NCBI GenBank assembly: GCA_024638465.1
Contig: JAHEKF010000025.1
Coordinates: forward strand, 6,771-43,656
Length of the DNA stretch: 36,886 bases
Source: Rhodospirillaceae bacterium
GTDB taxonomy: Bacteria; Pseudomonadota; Gammaproteobacteria; Steroidobacterales; Rariloculaceae
Direction: 5' to 3'
A program made the position numbers and the translations under genes. The notes beneath the pieces are model-generated. The model had not been told where the DNA came from. It ran no database searches and was given only the letters and a program-made list of their open reading frames with translations. Each line of letters starts with the position of its first letter. The stretch's first letter is position 1. Below, in pieces: positions 31,406 through 36,886 of the stretch.

Positions 31406-33403
31406 ATGACGAAACTCTCCGACCTGCGTGATGATATGGTGACTAAGCAAATCGCCGCCCGGGGTGTGCGTTCAGAGAAAGTTCTCGACGCGATGCGAAA
31501 TGTTCCACGCGAGGTCTTCCTTCCGGAACACCTTCGCGAGTTCGCCTATGAGGATTCGCCACTGCCGATCGAGGCCGATCAAACCATATCGCAGCCTTAT
31601 ATCGTCGCTTACATGATAGAGGCGCTCGCGCTCGAGGGAGGTGAGCGGGTTCTCGAGATCGGTACTGGCTCGGGGTATGCCGCGGCAGTGCTCGCGGAGG
31701 TTGCCGCTGAGGTGTTCACCGTAGAACGCCACGCGCAGCTAGCGCACCGCGCCGAGGAGCAGCTCATCGAGCAAGGGTACGAGAACGTACATGTATTGAA
31801 CGGTGACGGGACGCTCGGTTGGCCGGAGCATGCCCCGTATGATGGAATTGTTGTGACGGCAGGAGGCCCCGGCGTTCCCGAGCCGCTGAAGCAGCAGTTG
31901 AAGATCGGCGGCCACATGATTATTCCGGTCGGGAAGCACGAGAGCATCCAGGAACTCATTCGGATCACGCGGGTTTCGGAGGCCGAGTTTCAAGCGGAGG
32001 ATTTGGCAGACGTGCGCTTCGTTCGCCTGATCGGAGCCGAAGGCTGGGCCCCAGACGAAACGGCTTCCCGATTCAATCGGCCGGAGCGAAAGCCGAAAGC
32101 CGATCCCGATGAGCGACTGAAGCGCGAGGTCGCCGACGCATGCGAGCCGTTCAATACGGTAGAGAACGCCAATCTCGATCCGCTGCTCGATCGCATCGGC
32201 GATGCGCGAGTTGTTCTGATCGGAGAGGCTACGCATGGGACGTCCGAGTTCTACAAGCTCCGAAACCGCATCTCCGCGGAACTCATTACGAAGAAAGGTT
32301 TTCGATTTGTTGCCATTGAAGGCGATTGGCCGGACGCAGCACGTATAGACAAGTACGTTCGGCATTTCGATCTGCCTCCGTCCGAATGGACGGCCTTCTC
32401 CCGATTCCCGACCTGGATGTGGCGAAACGATGAGGTACGCGAATTCGTCGACTGGCTGCATATCCACAATAGCAATCTGGCCGTGGATCGGCGCGTCGCA
32501 TTTCATGGGCTCGATCTCTACAGTCTCTACAGCTCCATTCGATCCGTCCTGAAGTACCTGACAGACGTAGACCCAACAACCGCCGAGGTGGCGCGCATTC
32601 GATACGGTTGTCTCACGCCCTGGCAAGCCGATCCGGCAACCTACGGCAGAGCTGCGCTGACAGGATCGTACAGATCATGCGAGCAGGACGTCATTCGAAT
32701 GCTCGTGGATTTGCTGAACAAGAATCGCGAGTACGCCGAGCACGACGGCGAACGATTTCTTGATGCCGTCCAGAACGCACGACTGGTTGCCAATGCGGAA
32801 CGCTACTATCGAGTCATGTACTACGGGTCGCGAGAATCCTGGAACCTTCGCGATACGTATATGTTCGAGACACTCAAGACGCTTCAGGAGTACTACGAAT
32901 CGGACAACAAGGCAATCGTCTGGGCTCACAACTCACACGTCGGTGACGCAGCTGCGACCGAGATGTCTGCACGAGACGAGATCAATATTGGTAATCTTTG
33001 TCGCGTGGAGTTTGGCGATGACGCCTATTCAATTGGCTTCGGTACCGATAACGGCACCGTCGCCGCAGCATCGGACTGGGACGGACCGATGGAAATCAAG
33101 GAGGTACTACCGTCTCGTTCCGGTAGCTACGAGCGCTTGTTTCACGAAGTTGGACTGCCCGGCTTCTTCCTCGGACTCCGGCACTTGCCTGGATCGTTGG
33201 CGAGACAGCTCTCGAAACCGCGGACCGAACGTGCAATCGGCGTGATTTATCGCCCGGAGACGGAGATCGCAAGCCATTATTTCCAGGCAGAGTTGCCGCA
33301 GCAATTCGACGAGTACGTCTGGATCGACTCGACTCGAGCGGTCCGACCACTGGAATCGGCTGAACTTGAAGGTCTGCCCGATACCTATCCTTTCGGTCTT
33401 TAA
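31406..33403 (+). CDS. Fusion: protein-L-isoaspartate O-methyltransferase + erythromycin esterase-like domain
   Basis: Residues about 1-215 are a PIMT: VPREVFLPEH, ISQPYIVAYM and the SAM-binding VLEIGTGSGYAAAVL (83-97). PIMT repairs isoaspartate in aged proteins. Residues about 240-660 are an erythromycin esterase/EreA-like domain: VLIGEATHGTSEFY with the essential His277, AIEGDW with Glu305, and WAHNSHVGDA. Ere enzymes open macrolide lactones, but most chromosomal homologues have other, unknown hydrolase substrates. A short linker (about 222-240) joins them and there is no frameshift at the join. This pairing occurs in other bacteria. Neither half has a signal peptide, so it is cytosolic. 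Its place in a Usp/DUF2267 stress block suits a damage-repair role rather than drug resistance. Confidence 0.9.
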   Translation: MTKLSDLRDDMVTKQIAARGVRSEKVLDAMRNVPREVFLPEHLREFAYEDSPLPIEADQTISQPYIVAYMIEALALEGGERVLEIGTGSGYAAAVLAEVAAEVFTVERHAQLAHRAEEQLIEQGYENVHVLNGDGTLGWPEHAPYDGIVVTAGGPGVPEPLKQQLKIGGHMIIPVGKHESIQELIRITRVSEAEFQAEDLADVRFVRLIGAEGWAPDETASRFNRPERKPKADPDERLKREVADACEPFNTVENANLDPLLDRIGDARVVLIGEATHGTSEFYKLRNRISAELITKKGFRFVAIEGDWPDAARIDKYVRHFDLPPSEWTAFSRFPTWMWRNDEVREFVDWLHIHNSNLAVDRRVAFHGLDLYSLYSSIRSVLKYLTDVDPTTAEVARIRYGCLTPWQADPATYGRAALTGSYRSCEQDVIRMLVDLLNKNREYAEHDGERFLDAVQNARLVANAERYYRVMYYGSRESWNLRDTYMFETLKTLQEYYESDNKAIVWAHNSHVGDAAATEMSARDEINIGNLCRVEFGDDAYSIGFGTDNGTVAAASDWDGPMEIKEVLPSRSGSYERLFHEVGLPGFFLGLRHLPGSLARQLSKPRTERAIGVIYRPETEIASHYFQAELPQQFDEYVWIDSTRAVRPLESAELEGLPDTYPFGL

Positions 33404-33490
33404 GTACTTAGTCCAGTAACGCCCGCCTCTACGGACCGGCTACTGCCCGCTATAACCGATCGCCAAGGGCTCCGACAGACATTGGAGAGA

Positions 33491-33871
33491 TCAGCCTCGC
33501 GTGTAGCCGAGTTCTTCAAGCCCTATGGTCAGGTAATCGGCAAGTAACGGTGTCCCGATCAGATACTCCGCCGATCGATCATTCCAGCTTTCTCCCGCGC
33601 GTTCATAGGCGCTGTCCCACTCATCCGCGGAAAAATCGCCCCGGCCCAGCCACATGAGCGCAACAAGCGATACTTGTTGATCGGGCTCCAGATCATCGAT
33701 CGTGGTCTTCAGCTCCTGAAAAACAGGATCATCGGAATCCTCGGCAAGGATCCGCCGCGTCCGATCATCGCTCGGGCTCAATTCGTCACCAGGAATGGCC
33801 GCTTGCTCCGTAATCTGGAACTGCTGGGCCTTATCCGCAAGGGAGAACACAGTTTCAGGGTTCAAATCCAT
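33491..33871 (-). CDS. DUF3775 domain protein
   Basis: This small acidic, helical protein (126 residues) begins MDLNPETVFSLADKAQQF and has QVSLVALMWLGRGDF, WDSAYERA and PLLADYLTIGLEELGY, which I recognise as DUF3775 (PF12616). Its function is unknown. The frame is open 60 bases further upstream, but the ATG at 33871 is preceded by AAGGAGGTGA, a full match to the anti-SD end of 16S rRNA, which fixes the start and suggests strong translation. It is convergent with the PIMT-esterase fusion (87-base gap). Confidence 0.82.
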   Translation of the reverse strand: MDLNPETVFSLADKAQQFQITEQAAIPGDELSPSDDRTRRILAEDSDDPVFQELKTTIDDLEPDQQVSLVALMWLGRGDFSADEWDSAYERAGESWNDRSAEYLIGTPLLADYLTIGLEELGYTRG

Positions 33872-33872
33872 C

Positions 33873-33882
33873 TCACCTCCTT
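33873..33882 (-). promoter_or_regulatory. Near-perfect Shine-Dalgarno for the DUF3775 gene
   Basis: On the minus strand AAGGAGGTGA lies just before the ATG at 33871. It is the strongest ribosome site in the window and rules out the longer reading. Confidence 0.7.
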
Positions 33883-34198
33883 TCAGCTTGACGTTAGCCC
33901 CAACCGAGTACCGCCGTGAATCAGGGTTCATACCTATCGCGACATAGCGCCGTGATATTCGTTCGCATTGTCAAACGTCGTGCCCTCGACCGTGCACTCC
34001 AATGAATGATGCCGGCCAGCGCTCCGAATCGTCATCAGCGATCCCCGGGGCAGAGCCATCATATCGGCGATCTGCTCTCGGCAGCGCGTCCCGTCACGAC
34101 TGTTCTCGTGGTGCTAACGGCCTAAGTGGAACTCCGTATTGTAGACTCCACTACGATTGGCATTGTTAAAATATATGGCTAGTTCTGAGGCTATCTGA
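33883..34198. other. Divergent intergenic region
   Basis: About 316 bp separate the DUF3775 gene (minus) from the conserved gene at 34199 (plus). I see no gene. An imperfect inverted repeat (AGTGGA...TCCACT near 34125-34153) encloses a minus-strand TACAAT, and an AT-rich patch (34165-34176) lies just before the plus-strand start; either could be promoter-related. Confidence 0.35.
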
Positions 34199-34708
34199 AT
34201 GAAGGCCAATACACTTCCGAAGTACGACATGACCGACAATCCCACGGGATGCTGCCCTAGATTCCAACCCGAAGAGTGGGATGATCAAAAGCTTCACTTC
34301 GAAGACAAGTTGTTCGTGCGCGCCAAGACAAGAAGCGTTGGACACATTCCGATGAATATGGGATCGGTATTCGGAAAGACATTTAAGGCCATCGAACAAG
34401 CGGGCGCTAACAGTAACGACGATTTCATCGTAATGAGCCGCGAGTTGTCTGCATGGTCCGCGGAACACCTCTTCTCCGTGACAAAGGACGTACCGGAGCA
34501 GGACATGGTGCGGCTGAGTGGCGATTTCTTGACGAAGGTTTTCGAAGGCCCCTACAAGGAGGTTCCGCGGTGGCAGGAGCAGCAGTCACAGATCCTGAAG
34601 GAGCGCGGGAAAGAACCGGCCGAATTCTACTTCTTCTACACAACCTGTCCGAAATGCGCCAAGATTTACGGAAAGAACTATGTTGTGGCGCTAGCCGGGG
34701 TTTCCTGA
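34199..34708 (+). CDS. Conserved protein of unknown function (NPTGCCPRF / TTCPKCAK family)
   Basis: The 169 residues contain strongly patterned motifs: YDMTDNPTGCCPRFQPEEWD (Cys18-Cys19), HIPMNMGSVFGKTF, MVRLSGDFLTKVFEGPYKE, and a C-terminal YTTCPKCAKIYGKNYVV (Cys150, Cys153). I recall a conserved family with this layout, in Bacteroidetes among others, usually labelled only as hydrolase. The CxxC near the end and the CC near the start could form a metal site or redox pair. There is no signal peptide or membrane segment. The ATG at 34199 has only a weak ribosome site. I do not assign a function. Confidence 0.7.
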   Translation: MKANTLPKYDMTDNPTGCCPRFQPEEWDDQKLHFEDKLFVRAKTRSVGHIPMNMGSVFGKTFKAIEQAGANSNDDFIVMSRELSAWSAEHLFSVTKDVPEQDMVRLSGDFLTKVFEGPYKEVPRWQEQQSQILKERGKEPAEFYFFYTTCPKCAKIYGKNYVVALAGVS

Positions 34709-34803
34709 TTCGCATGGTTCGGTTCTCGTCAGACCTGACCAATGATGAGCGCGTATAGCGCATCGTGAACCGCACGATTGGGTCGATAGTCAACAACAAG
34801 GCT

Positions 34804-34848
34804 TATAATATCTCTGTAGCGCGCTGGTAGGACTGATCGAAAGATCAG
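34804..34848 (+). promoter_or_regulatory. -10 element and GAAA-tetraloop hairpin in the leader of the cytochrome gene
   Basis: TATAAT (34804-34809) is a perfect -10 consensus, though no good -35 is found at normal spacing. The expected leader then holds CTGATC-GAAA-GATCAG (34833-34848), a perfect 6-bp stem with a GNRA loop, ending one base before the AGGAG site (34850-34854) for the ATG at 34862. The hairpin could protect the transcript or control ribosome access. Confidence 0.4.
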
Positions 34849-34861
34849 CAGGAGACACTGA

Positions 34862-35917
34862 ATGACGTACACGAACTCACGGACTAATCGCCGGGTGGCC
34901 TTTGAGGCGCTCGCGACGAGCCTCATCATGTTATTGGCGTGGCCCCTGAGTATGGCGCAACAATCTGATGACGGAGATCACATACCGGTTTTGACGAGTA
35001 TCAACGCAATGATGGTCGCATTGGTCGATCACTCGGCGCACGAGATTTGGGAAGCAGGATCTGCCGATTCGCTGACGAGTCAGGACTGGCAAATCGCAGA
35101 GCAGCACGCCATCCAACTCGTCGCGTCCGGGACGCTGATATCGCTTGGCGGAACCGGTGTGGCAGATTCAGCCTGGGTTGCGGCTCCTGAGTGGCAACAA
35201 TGGAGCCAGAGGATGACTGAGGCAGCGTTAGCTGCAAGGACGGCGATTCAAAACGTTGATCAAAACGCGCTGAGCAATGCCGGCAGCACGCTTGTCGAAG
35301 CATGCCAGGGTTGCCATCTGGTATTCAAGCCGGACATCCCTACCGAAGGACTCACGCATGTTCCTCATTACGATTTCTCAGCACGACAAACCGTGACTCT
35401 CAAGTCTGCGGTCGTAACTCTTGCCGCACAGCCTGAGTTGCGAGCTGAATTCGAAGACGGCCTGGTCGAGAAAGCTCTCGAACTCGACTACAACGCTGTT
35501 TCGAGCTACAACCTGGTACCCAATGTCAGCGATGTCGATGACAGCGACTTTATTAAGCGACTTGTATCGAATGGTGTTGGGGCGATCCTCATGGTGAGGC
35601 CCGTCGCCGTTGGGCCAGGTGCAACGCTCGAGTCCGTCAGGGATTCCGTCTCTCCGAGCGTGTATGTCAATATGCAGGCGTTCGCAAGAGATCTCAGCCC
35701 ATCAGGCGAGGAGGATCTTCTCGCGGTGGTGCATCTTGGTCTCTATCTGATAAGCATACACGGCGCTGAGCTGATCTCATCGGGGGCCGTCTGGCTCGAT
35801 GAGCCGAACCCGAGCCGCGAACAGGGTATCGAGCGACTGCAGAACTTGATTGTGGCAAACGTAAACGCTGTTCGTCCGGCGATTCGTGAGCACCTGGGTC
35901 TGCCACCACTGGAATAA
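34862..35917 (+). CDS. Periplasmic cytochrome c'-like domain fused to an unidentified C-terminal domain
   Basis: A signal peptide (about 12-32, ending SMAQ) is followed by a helical domain (about 38-165) whose haem c motif CQGCH (148-152) is in its last helix, as in class II cytochromes (cytochrome c'); VDHSAHEIWEAG and the Trp-rich middle fit that fold. Residues about 175-345 are a separate alpha/beta domain: LRAEFEDGLVEKALEL, YNAVSSYNLVPN, VSNGVGAILMVRPVAV. This resembles lipoproteins of the DUF4136/LPP20 type, though I cannot name it firmly. AGGAG lies 7 bases before the ATG. The combination suggests electron transfer or gas (NO/CO) binding tied to an envelope-binding domain, which is inference. 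The hairpin-rich gap follows. Confidence 0.7.
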   Translation: MTYTNSRTNRRVAFEALATSLIMLLAWPLSMAQQSDDGDHIPVLTSINAMMVALVDHSAHEIWEAGSADSLTSQDWQIAEQHAIQLVASGTLISLGGTGVADSAWVAAPEWQQWSQRMTEAALAARTAIQNVDQNALSNAGSTLVEACQGCHLVFKPDIPTEGLTHVPHYDFSARQTVTLKSAVVTLAAQPELRAEFEDGLVEKALELDYNAVSSYNLVPNVSDVDDSDFIKRLVSNGVGAILMVRPVAVGPGATLESVRDSVSPSVYVNMQAFARDLSPSGEEDLLAVVHLGLYLISIHGAELISSGAVWLDEPNPSREQGIERLQNLIVANVNAVRPAIREHLGLPPLE

Positions 35918-35925
35918 CTGCGCAT

Positions 35926-36015
35926 CGCCGGCCGATTTCCCCGGCGAAAGTATCCCGCCTTGAGGGCGGACCGGTAACTGAAGTTACTTTTCACTCGTCT
36001 GAAGCTGAAAGCTTC
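35926..36015. repeat. Run of four small hairpins downstream of the cytochrome gene
   Basis: Stems are CGCCGG/CCGGCG (35926-35931/35941-35946), CCGCC/GGCGG (35955-35959/35965-35969), GTAAC/GTTAC with TGAA loop (35974-35987) followed by TTTT, and GAAGCT/AGCTTC with GAA loop (36001-36015). The third with its T-run could be an intrinsic terminator. A longer pairing GCTGAAAG (36004-36011)/CTTTCAGC (36038-36045) followed by TGTTCTTTTT competes with the fourth. Confidence 0.4.
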
Positions 36016-36146
36016 CCAGCTATCTCCAACTTGCTCTCTTTCAGCTGTTCTTTTTGCTGGCGACACGCTGCCTCAATGCGTTGTCGCCACTACCGAGAAA
36101 CGGCTAACCTCTGCCAGGCGTTTATCGATAGGCATGTGCGCCACAA

Positions 36147-36886
36147 ATGATCAGAAACCCATTGTCAGATTCTTATCGCCACCGGCAGAAAGCGGCCGTC
36201 GGGGCTCTCTACTGCATCTTCAGTGCGGGTTTCGGTACGAATATGGTTGCTGCCTCCGCACCATCCGCGTCTGACGAAGCCACAACTATCGGTGAAGTCG
36301 TTACCGTCGAGACTCGGCTTGATGACGAGCAGTTCCGCGTAAGCGAGGAGCTTTCTGTCGACTCCTCGACTCTCACGGTAACGAATCCGCCCGATGCGGA
36401 GCGGTTGTTTCGAGCCTTGTCCGGATTTTCCGTGAGCCGGCCGGGTGGCCCGGGGGGAGTTTCGGAAATTTTCTTACGCGGTGCCGAATCGAACTTTACC
36501 GCTGTCTACGTCGACGGCGTGCGACTCAACAATCCTGCCAATACGCGAGGCGGATCGTTCGATTTTACATCGCTCAGTGTTCCGGACATCGAACGTATCG
36601 ACGTGTCAGCCGGGGCAATGTCCGCAGTCTATGGGGCAGACGCGATGGCGGGCGTCGTTCTCATCCGATCAGCCTGGGCCGAGCCCGGCTCGCCCAGCGT
36701 CTTCCTGGAGGCCGGTAATGTCGATGACTGGCGAGTCAGCGCTCGAGCGTCGTTCGCCATCGGCGATGACGCCGAATGGGGAGTCAGAGTTTCATCCGTC
36801 GATGGTGGTGACGAGATAGCCGGATCGCATTTGCGCCGGGACAGTCTCAGCCTGCGGCTTGTCGGGTCTTTGGCGAATAGCGGATC
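36147..36886 (+). CDS. TonB-dependent receptor, N-terminal part (runs off the window)
   Basis: The frame is open from the ATG at 36147 to the end of the window (about 246 codons). After a signal-like segment (hydrophobic about 17-36, ending near AAS) comes a TonB-box-like EVVTVETRL. A plug domain follows: LSGFSVSRPGGPGGVSEIFL, RGAESNFTAVYVDGVRLN, IERIDVSAGAMSAVYGADAM and AGVVLIRS. The first barrel strands come after. This is the layout of BtuB-type outer-membrane receptors that import vitamin B12, siderophores or other large ligands with TonB energy. The substrate cannot be told. No cobalamin riboswitch features were found in the 229-bp gap upstream, and no clear ribosome site precedes the ATG. 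The C-terminal two-thirds or so should lie beyond the window. Confidence 0.85.
   Translation, partial: MIRNPLSDSYRHRQKAAVGALYCIFSAGFGTNMVAASAPSASDEATTIGEVVTVETRLDDEQFRVSEELSVDSSTLTVTNPPDAERLFRALSGFSVSRPGGPGGVSEIFLRGAESNFTAVYVDGVRLNNPANTRGGSFDFTSLSVPDIERIDVSAGAMSAVYGADAMAGVVLIRSAWAEPGSPSVFLEAGNVDDWRVSARASFAIGDDAEWGVRVSSVDGGDEIAGSHLRRDSLSLRLVGSLANSG

Noticed and set aside
31739..32626. 295-codon minus-strand frame opposite the PIMT-esterase fusion
   Set aside because: It is antisense to two well-conserved catalytic domains and has no start signal or motif.
31406..33403. Macrolide resistance gene
   Set aside because: The esterase half is fused to PIMT in a housekeeping/stress context without mobile elements, so acquired drug resistance is not supported.
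35918..36146. Cobalamin riboswitch upstream of the BtuB-like receptor
   Set aside because: A GCCACT string is present, but the rest of the B12-box core (GGTGnnAATCC, CTGCCCCCGCAACTG) is missing.
1..36886. Mobile elements, CRISPR arrays, toxin-antitoxin or phage-defence loci
   Set aside because: I found no transposase, integrase, regular repeat-spacer array or recognisable defence protein in either strand.

Overview
The window reads as the chromosome of a free-living Gram-negative bacterium, most likely a gammaproteobacterium. The evidence is outer-membrane proteins (OmpA, a TonB-dependent receptor), an LdtD/MepK-like peptidoglycan pair in the same order as E. coli ycbB-ycbK, a RimK homologue, and GC-rich DNA with strong Shine-Dalgarno (SD) sites. 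The species cannot be named from the sequence. No rRNA, tRNA, CRISPR array, insertion sequence or phage module was seen. Genes are dense and only one or two gaps exceed 300 bp.

Layout. (1) 0.1-2.8 kb: DUF456 membrane protein, a small secreted HExxH (zincin) protein, and a RimK-type ATP-grasp ligase with an added C-terminal RCK_C/TrkA-C domain. (2) 3.0-12.5 kb: an ion/osmotic block with four different MscS-superfamily channels (2985, 6264, 8086, 11215), an MgtE Mg2+ channel preceded by a membrane-less MgtE-N/CBS protein, a DUF432 protein paired with an MscS, and a CNNM/DUF21 protein. (3) 10.0-17.6 kb: cell-wall genes. A minus-strand operon encodes an LdtD-like L,D-transpeptidase, a MepK-like M15/DUF882 peptidase and a class D-like sortase. 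A second M15 paralogue nearby has lost a predicted zinc ligand. An OmpA-domain protein follows.

(4) 17.8-21.5 kb: glutathione S-transferase with an unusual N-terminal extension, glutamate dehydrogenase, and a convergent dicarboxylate/glutamate symporter. (5) 21.9-23.8 kb: host-attachment family protein plus a beta-CASP RNA exonuclease-like MBL protein. (6) 23.8-27.0 kb: a tight minus-strand operon of metallophosphoesterase, VTT/TVP38 protein, YnbB/CdsA-like cytidylyltransferase and CDP-alcohol phosphatidyltransferase, which looks like a self-contained phospholipid module. (7) 27.2-33.9 kb: stress-type genes: tandem Usp, CPA2 antiporter, a truncated and frameshifted HhH gene, DUF2267, a cytochrome c lipoprotein, a PIMT-erythromycin esterase fusion and DUF3775. 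(8) 34.2-36.9 kb: a conserved Cys-motif protein, a cytochrome c'-like fusion protein, and the 5' part of a TonB-dependent receptor running off the window.

Taken together, most genes concern the envelope, turgor, ion homeostasis and stress survival. The most unusual points are the lipid operon with altered catalytic motifs, the LdtD-MepK-sortase operon with its zinc-ligand-deficient paralogue, the RimK-RCK_C fusion, the MgtE soluble partner, and the C8-tract frameshift in the HhH gene.
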